From contig JAUQZC010000076.1 in assembly GCA_030587435.1 (NCBI GenBank), positions 1 through 16,795 of the forward strand: a stretch of DNA of 16,795 nucleotides. The letters run 5' to 3'. Numbering within the stretch: position 1 is the first letter of the stretch; the number at the start of each line of letters is the position of its first letter. A program made the translations under genes and the position numbers. Under the pieces are notes generated by a model. It had not been told where the DNA came from. It was given only the letters and a program-made list of their open reading frames with translations, and made no database searches. Positions 14,531 through 16,795 of this stretch are shown here, in pieces. The DNA comes from Candidatus Baldrarchaeota archaeon. GTDB lineage: Archaea > Asgardarchaeota > Baldrarchaeia > Baldrarchaeales > DXJG01.

Positions 14531-15976
14531 TTATATTTCAAGTAGCGGTCTGAAGTGTCCGGTTTTCGGCTCTATAATAAAACCTCCATTCCTTAGTTCC
14601 TCTAAATAAAGCTTTAACTTGGTAAGGTCTCGGATTCCTGATGCTTTTGCAATTTCATCAATTGTAGGGCAACCATCTGGACACGAGCAATTCTCGTAAA
14701 GTTTAACCACTGCTCTTAACACTTTCACGTTATATCGACTTGGAAGACGCTTCGTATCAAATCCCTCCGCCTCCCAAACATATCGATGTAAAACCACCTC
14801 AATATATTCTTTAAGCGCAGGTTCAAACACATAGTCCCAAGACTTCTTAACATCCTCATAAGTAATTTTCCTCTTACCTAAACCTCTACATATCGACAAC
14901 GCAATCCTAACGGCGCTGAGCGGTTTCCCATCGAAATTAGCGTCAAGAACACGATGTCTAGCACAATGTCTCCAATCAAGTTCAAAGCTTTCCCGAATGT
15001 CATTCAACCTCTCCTCAATATACCTTATTGACTCTTCCTCATCATATGCTGAAAACTCAGGGCAAATATAAAGATATGTTAAAATGTTTTTCGCAATGAG
15101 AGAACGATATTCTCGAGGAAACTTTCCGCTAAACTCCGCATCTACCAATGCTACCGGAGCATCAGGATAACCCATTACCAACGGATCTGCAAGAGATGAA
15201 ACTGAAACCTCTCTGTGATCAAAAGGATCCTTCCTATTAGCACATATCTCCAACAGCACTTTATCTCTTCGTAGAGACCCACACTCCAGTCTCCAAGGCC
15301 TCTTTACATAAACATCTACTCCTTCCAGTTTAATAGGCGGAAAGTTGCGCATCGTAAATTCTTCTGGCAAAATTTCACGCAAATAACGTACCATATGCTT
15401 TGGCAACATTTTACCAACTTCAGTTTCTATACCAGCTGTAAATCCGCCTACAAAACCTCTATGTGGAGGACTTGACACAACCAAACTCAACAATAATTCT
15501 CGAAAATCTTCACGCAAACTCCACTCCTGAAACACAACTTTACCAAGTTCCTTTCTACTCATTTCAGGTTTAACATCGCTCAACGGAGATTTTTCAAATC
15601 TCCAAGACTCTAAACATAAAACACTATCAAAAGCAACACCTAACTCCTCGTTCATCCTACCAGTTAAAGAAGTAAGCTTCCCTTCACAATATATAAAAGA
15701 ACCTTCTGGAGGAACCTCCATTCCCTCGGGTACTAAAGCAAGTCTACCTGCTGAGAGAAACGGGCTAACCAGCACAGCAATAACATTGGGCAACTCTGTG
15801 TATTGAACAAGACCTCTAACACACATTGTTCCATCAGGCTTTCTCACAATAAAATCTTTAAAGACTTCCCTTTCCCAGTGTGCTAACTCTGGAAAAGTTC
15901 TCTCAAAAAGAGGGGAGTCTCCAGTAACGTCCATCAATCTATCGGTATGAGGATGATGATCGCGGAACATATACAT
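14531..15976 (-). CDS. Putative MCM-like protein lacking the ATP-binding motif
   Basis: A 481-residue protein of uncertain function. Residues 45-125 look like an OB-type barrel (GLVQYTELPNV, GSFIYCEGKL). Residues 155-183 (SLVVSSPPHRGFVGGFTAGI) resemble the start of the MCM ATPase domain, where the S-x-x-P-x-I-x-G pattern precedes Walker A. No GxxGxGKS follows, however, and the core is short. Residues 290-390 resemble the MCM helical lid, with LSAVRIALSICRGLGKRK then ITYEDVKKSW. Residues 415-481 form a winged helix ending GGFIIEPKTGHFRPLLEI, as in archaeal MCM tails, with an added CSCPDGC cluster. I infer a catalytically dead MCM paralogue. The ATG at 15976 has GGGATGAT at 15989-15982 and a TATA box at 16025-16033. 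Confidence 0.5.
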   Translation of the reverse strand: MYMFRDHHPHTDRLMDVTGDSPLFERTFPELAHWEREVFKDFIVRKPDGTMCVRGLVQYTELPNVIAVLVSPFLSAGRLALVPEGMEVPPEGSFIYCEGKLTSLTGRMNEELGVAFDSVLCLESWRFEKSPLSDVKPEMSRKELGKVVFQEWSLREDFRELLLSLVVSSPPHRGFVGGFTAGIETEVGKMLPKHMVRYLREILPEEFTMRNFPPIKLEGVDVYVKRPWRLECGSLRRDKVLLEICANRKDPFDHREVSVSSLADPLVMGYPDAPVALVDAEFSGKFPREYRSLIAKNILTYLYICPEFSAYDEEESIRYIEERLNDIRESFELDWRHCARHRVLDANFDGKPLSAVRIALSICRGLGKRKITYEDVKKSWDYVFEPALKEYIEVVLHRYVWEAEGFDTKRLPSRYNVKVLRAVVKLYENCSCPDGCPTIDEIAKASGIRDLTKLKLYLEELRNGGFIIEPKTGHFRPLLEI

Positions 15977-16024
15977 AGTATATCATCCCGATTTGTTAAA
16001 TTTCAAGAATCAATAATATAAAAG

Positions 16025-16033
16025 ATATTTAAA
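16025..16033 (-). promoter_or_regulatory. TATA box of the MCM-like gene
   Basis: TTTAAATAT on the minus strand, 49-57 nt before the start codon. Initiation about 25 nt downstream leaves a short leader carrying the GGGATGAT ribosome site. Confidence 0.55.
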
Positions 16034-16129
16034 CATCTCCAATGAAACCGATACTGTCTAATACCTATCTTAAGGCTTCAATTTTCATTAACTGAAGGAA
16101 AACGGTATAAAACAAAACAACGAAACGAC

Positions 16130-16137
16130 AAATATAT
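16130..16137 (+). promoter_or_regulatory. Possible TATA box for the structured RNA candidate
   Basis: AAATATAT on the plus strand, about 50 nt before the GC-rich structured island. It would start a transcript near 16160. It is weak evidence alone, but it agrees with the T5 run at 16320-16324 after the island. Confidence 0.3.
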
Positions 16138-16184
16138 TGCTTCATGCAAACTTTAGGTTAAGACTTTTGTAATAATAACTAAAG

Positions 16185-16305
16185 AGGATGTGGGGTTTGG
16201 TGGGCTCCGTCAAAAATAGATGCGTAGCACGTGATGCGTACACATACAAGGGAGGAGGGGGGAGACCTACTCTCACACTTGACGGAACCTCTCACCCTCC
16301 CATAC
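16185..16305 (+). ncRNA. Candidate structured non-coding RNA (GC-rich island)
   Basis: A GC-rich block in an AT-rich intergenic region that can fold into one long arm. TCCGTCAA at 16206-16213 pairs perfectly with TTGACGGA at 16279-16286. GGTGGG at 16199-16204 pairs with CTCACC at 16291-16296, with one G-T pair, and GGG at 16193-16195 can pair with CCC at 16299-16301. The enclosed 65 nt hold a direct repeat of ATGCGTA around the palindrome CACGTG (16220-16240), a G-rich tract GGGAGGAGGGGGG at 16250-16262, and a small GAG/CTC hairpin. A T5 run follows at 16320-16324. No good open frame crosses it. It is not a tRNA, and I recognise no known riboswitch or 7S RNA. The strand is inferred. Confidence 0.5.
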
Positions 16306-16307
16306 CA

Positions 16308-16523
16308 TTAAATATCAATTTTTCTATAATTTTCAATGTATTTAATATATGTTTCTAAGGCCTTTACGAATTCTTTGAATTCTTTGAGACTCATTCTTGA
16401 AATATGGTTTTCAAAATCAATCAGGACGATGCTAGAGCTTTCATCGTAGGATAAGTCAACTCTAGAACCGTCAAGCAACTCTAAAAAGCCAACAATCTTA
16501 TCGTTCTCTTTCTTAACTTTCAT
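16308..16523 (-). CDS. Small acidic/basic protein of unknown function
   Basis: A 71-residue soluble protein. The N-terminal half looks like beta-strands (KIVGFLELLDGSRVDLSYD, then SIVLIDFENHIS) and the C-terminal half like one long helix (LKEFKEFVKALETYIKYI). The ATG at 16523 has a GAGGTAG site at good distance. It lies 22 nt downstream of the ribbon-helix-helix gene on the same strand, so the two are probably co-transcribed. I recognise no family; it could be a partner of that regulator. Confidence 0.65.
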   Translation of the reverse strand: MKVKKENDKIVGFLELLDGSRVDLSYDESSSIVLIDFENHISRMSLKEFKEFVKALETYIKYIENYRKIDI

Positions 16524-16545
16524 TTTTCTACCTCTACTTCGACTT

Positions 16546-16764
16546 TTACACGAGCGAAGTAGTAGTTTTTCCTAATTTTACCTTTTTTGTGTCCTGTTGG
16601 CTAGTGTTACACATTTTTGCGTTCCTTTTGTGTGAATGGCATTTTCCCAAAAGTATTCCCTTAACTAGGTCGCTGAATGTGACTTTAATTCCTCTTATGG
16701 CATGTTCATACTTTAATTTTAGCAAAAGTCTGTAGGTCTCTTCGTCAACCTTGATGCTTTTCAA
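16546..16764 (-). CDS. Ribbon-helix-helix-like DNA-binding protein
   Basis: A 72-residue protein. The start KSIKVDEETYRLLLKLK fits a ribbon-helix-helix strand and first helix, and a second helix contains TFSDLVKGILLG. Such proteins bind DNA as dimers and often act as antitoxins or regulators. The C-terminal 30 residues are Lys/Ser/Thr-rich and probably disordered. The TTG start at 16764 follows GGTGGTGG at 16768-16775. No PIN toxin is seen on its downstream side; a small protein of unknown function follows instead. The upstream side is cut by the window end. Confidence 0.65.
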   Translation of the reverse strand: MKSIKVDEETYRLLLKLKYEHAIRGIKVTFSDLVKGILLGKCHSHKRNAKMCNTSQQDTKKVKLGKTTTSLV

Positions 16765-16795
16765 CTTCCACCACCAGTAGAAAAGTAGAAAAGTA

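Noticed and set aside
16190..16305. tRNA, SRP RNA or C/D box RNA in the GC-rich island
   Set aside because: No anticodon arm or T-arm TTCRA pattern, no SRP helix 8 motif that I can place, and only a partial C-box-like GTGATG without a D box, so none of these known classes fits.
1..16795. CRISPR array or insertion sequence
   Set aside because: I saw no regularly spaced direct repeats, no transposase and no paired terminal inverted repeats in the window.

Overview
The window looks like a chromosomal segment of an AT-rich archaeon. The evidence is a complete NurA-HerA-Mre11-Rad50 end-resection operon, TATA-box promoters (for example CTTTATATA in front of pyruvate kinase), GGAGGTGAT-like ribosome binding sites, frequent GTG/TTG starts, a VapBC pair, a Leu-Gln-type pyruvate kinase and small zinc-ribbon membrane proteins. 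A thermophilic member of the TACK/Thermoproteota side (Bathyarchaeia-like) is my best guess. No rRNA or other taxonomic marker is present, so this stays an inference.

Layout. 1-1040: two small membrane proteins, diverging from a shared intergenic region; the first is followed by a hairpin-plus-T-run terminator. 1357-7874: nurA, herA, mre11 and rad50, tightly packed with overlapping or nearly abutting reading frames and ending at a probable hairpin terminator. 8059-8756: a VapB/VapC toxin-antitoxin pair. 8794-10182 (minus): pyruvate kinase with a clear TATA box and ribosome site. 10268-10850: decayed coding sequence, with one single-base frameshift that restores a Walker-B-like protein when repaired. 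10928-11440: HAD phosphatase of the PseT type. 11875-12768: zinc-ribbon, Pro-rich, multi-pass membrane protein with an internal duplication, convergent by 2 nt with a minus-strand pair, a PrsW-like membrane protease (13655-13116) and a second zinc-ribbon membrane protein (13103-12771). 14047-14511: SixA-like phosphohistidine phosphatase. 15976-14531 (minus): an unusual protein that I read as an MCM-like protein without a nucleotide-binding site. 16185-16305: a GC-rich, strongly self-complementary island that may be a structured RNA. 16764-16308 (minus): a ribbon-helix-helix protein and a small unknown protein.

How the genes work together. HerA-NurA and Mre11-Rad50 jointly resect DNA ends for homologous recombination. 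The most striking feature is that this Rad50 has no cysteine at all, so no CxxC zinc hook. At the apex of its coiled coil it carries about 36 hydrophobic residues, like a transmembrane hairpin. With an altered Mre11 metal-binding motif (GHHD instead of GNHD), this suggests a membrane-attached variant of the resection machinery. The degenerate MCM-like protein and the GC-rich RNA candidate are the next most interesting items.
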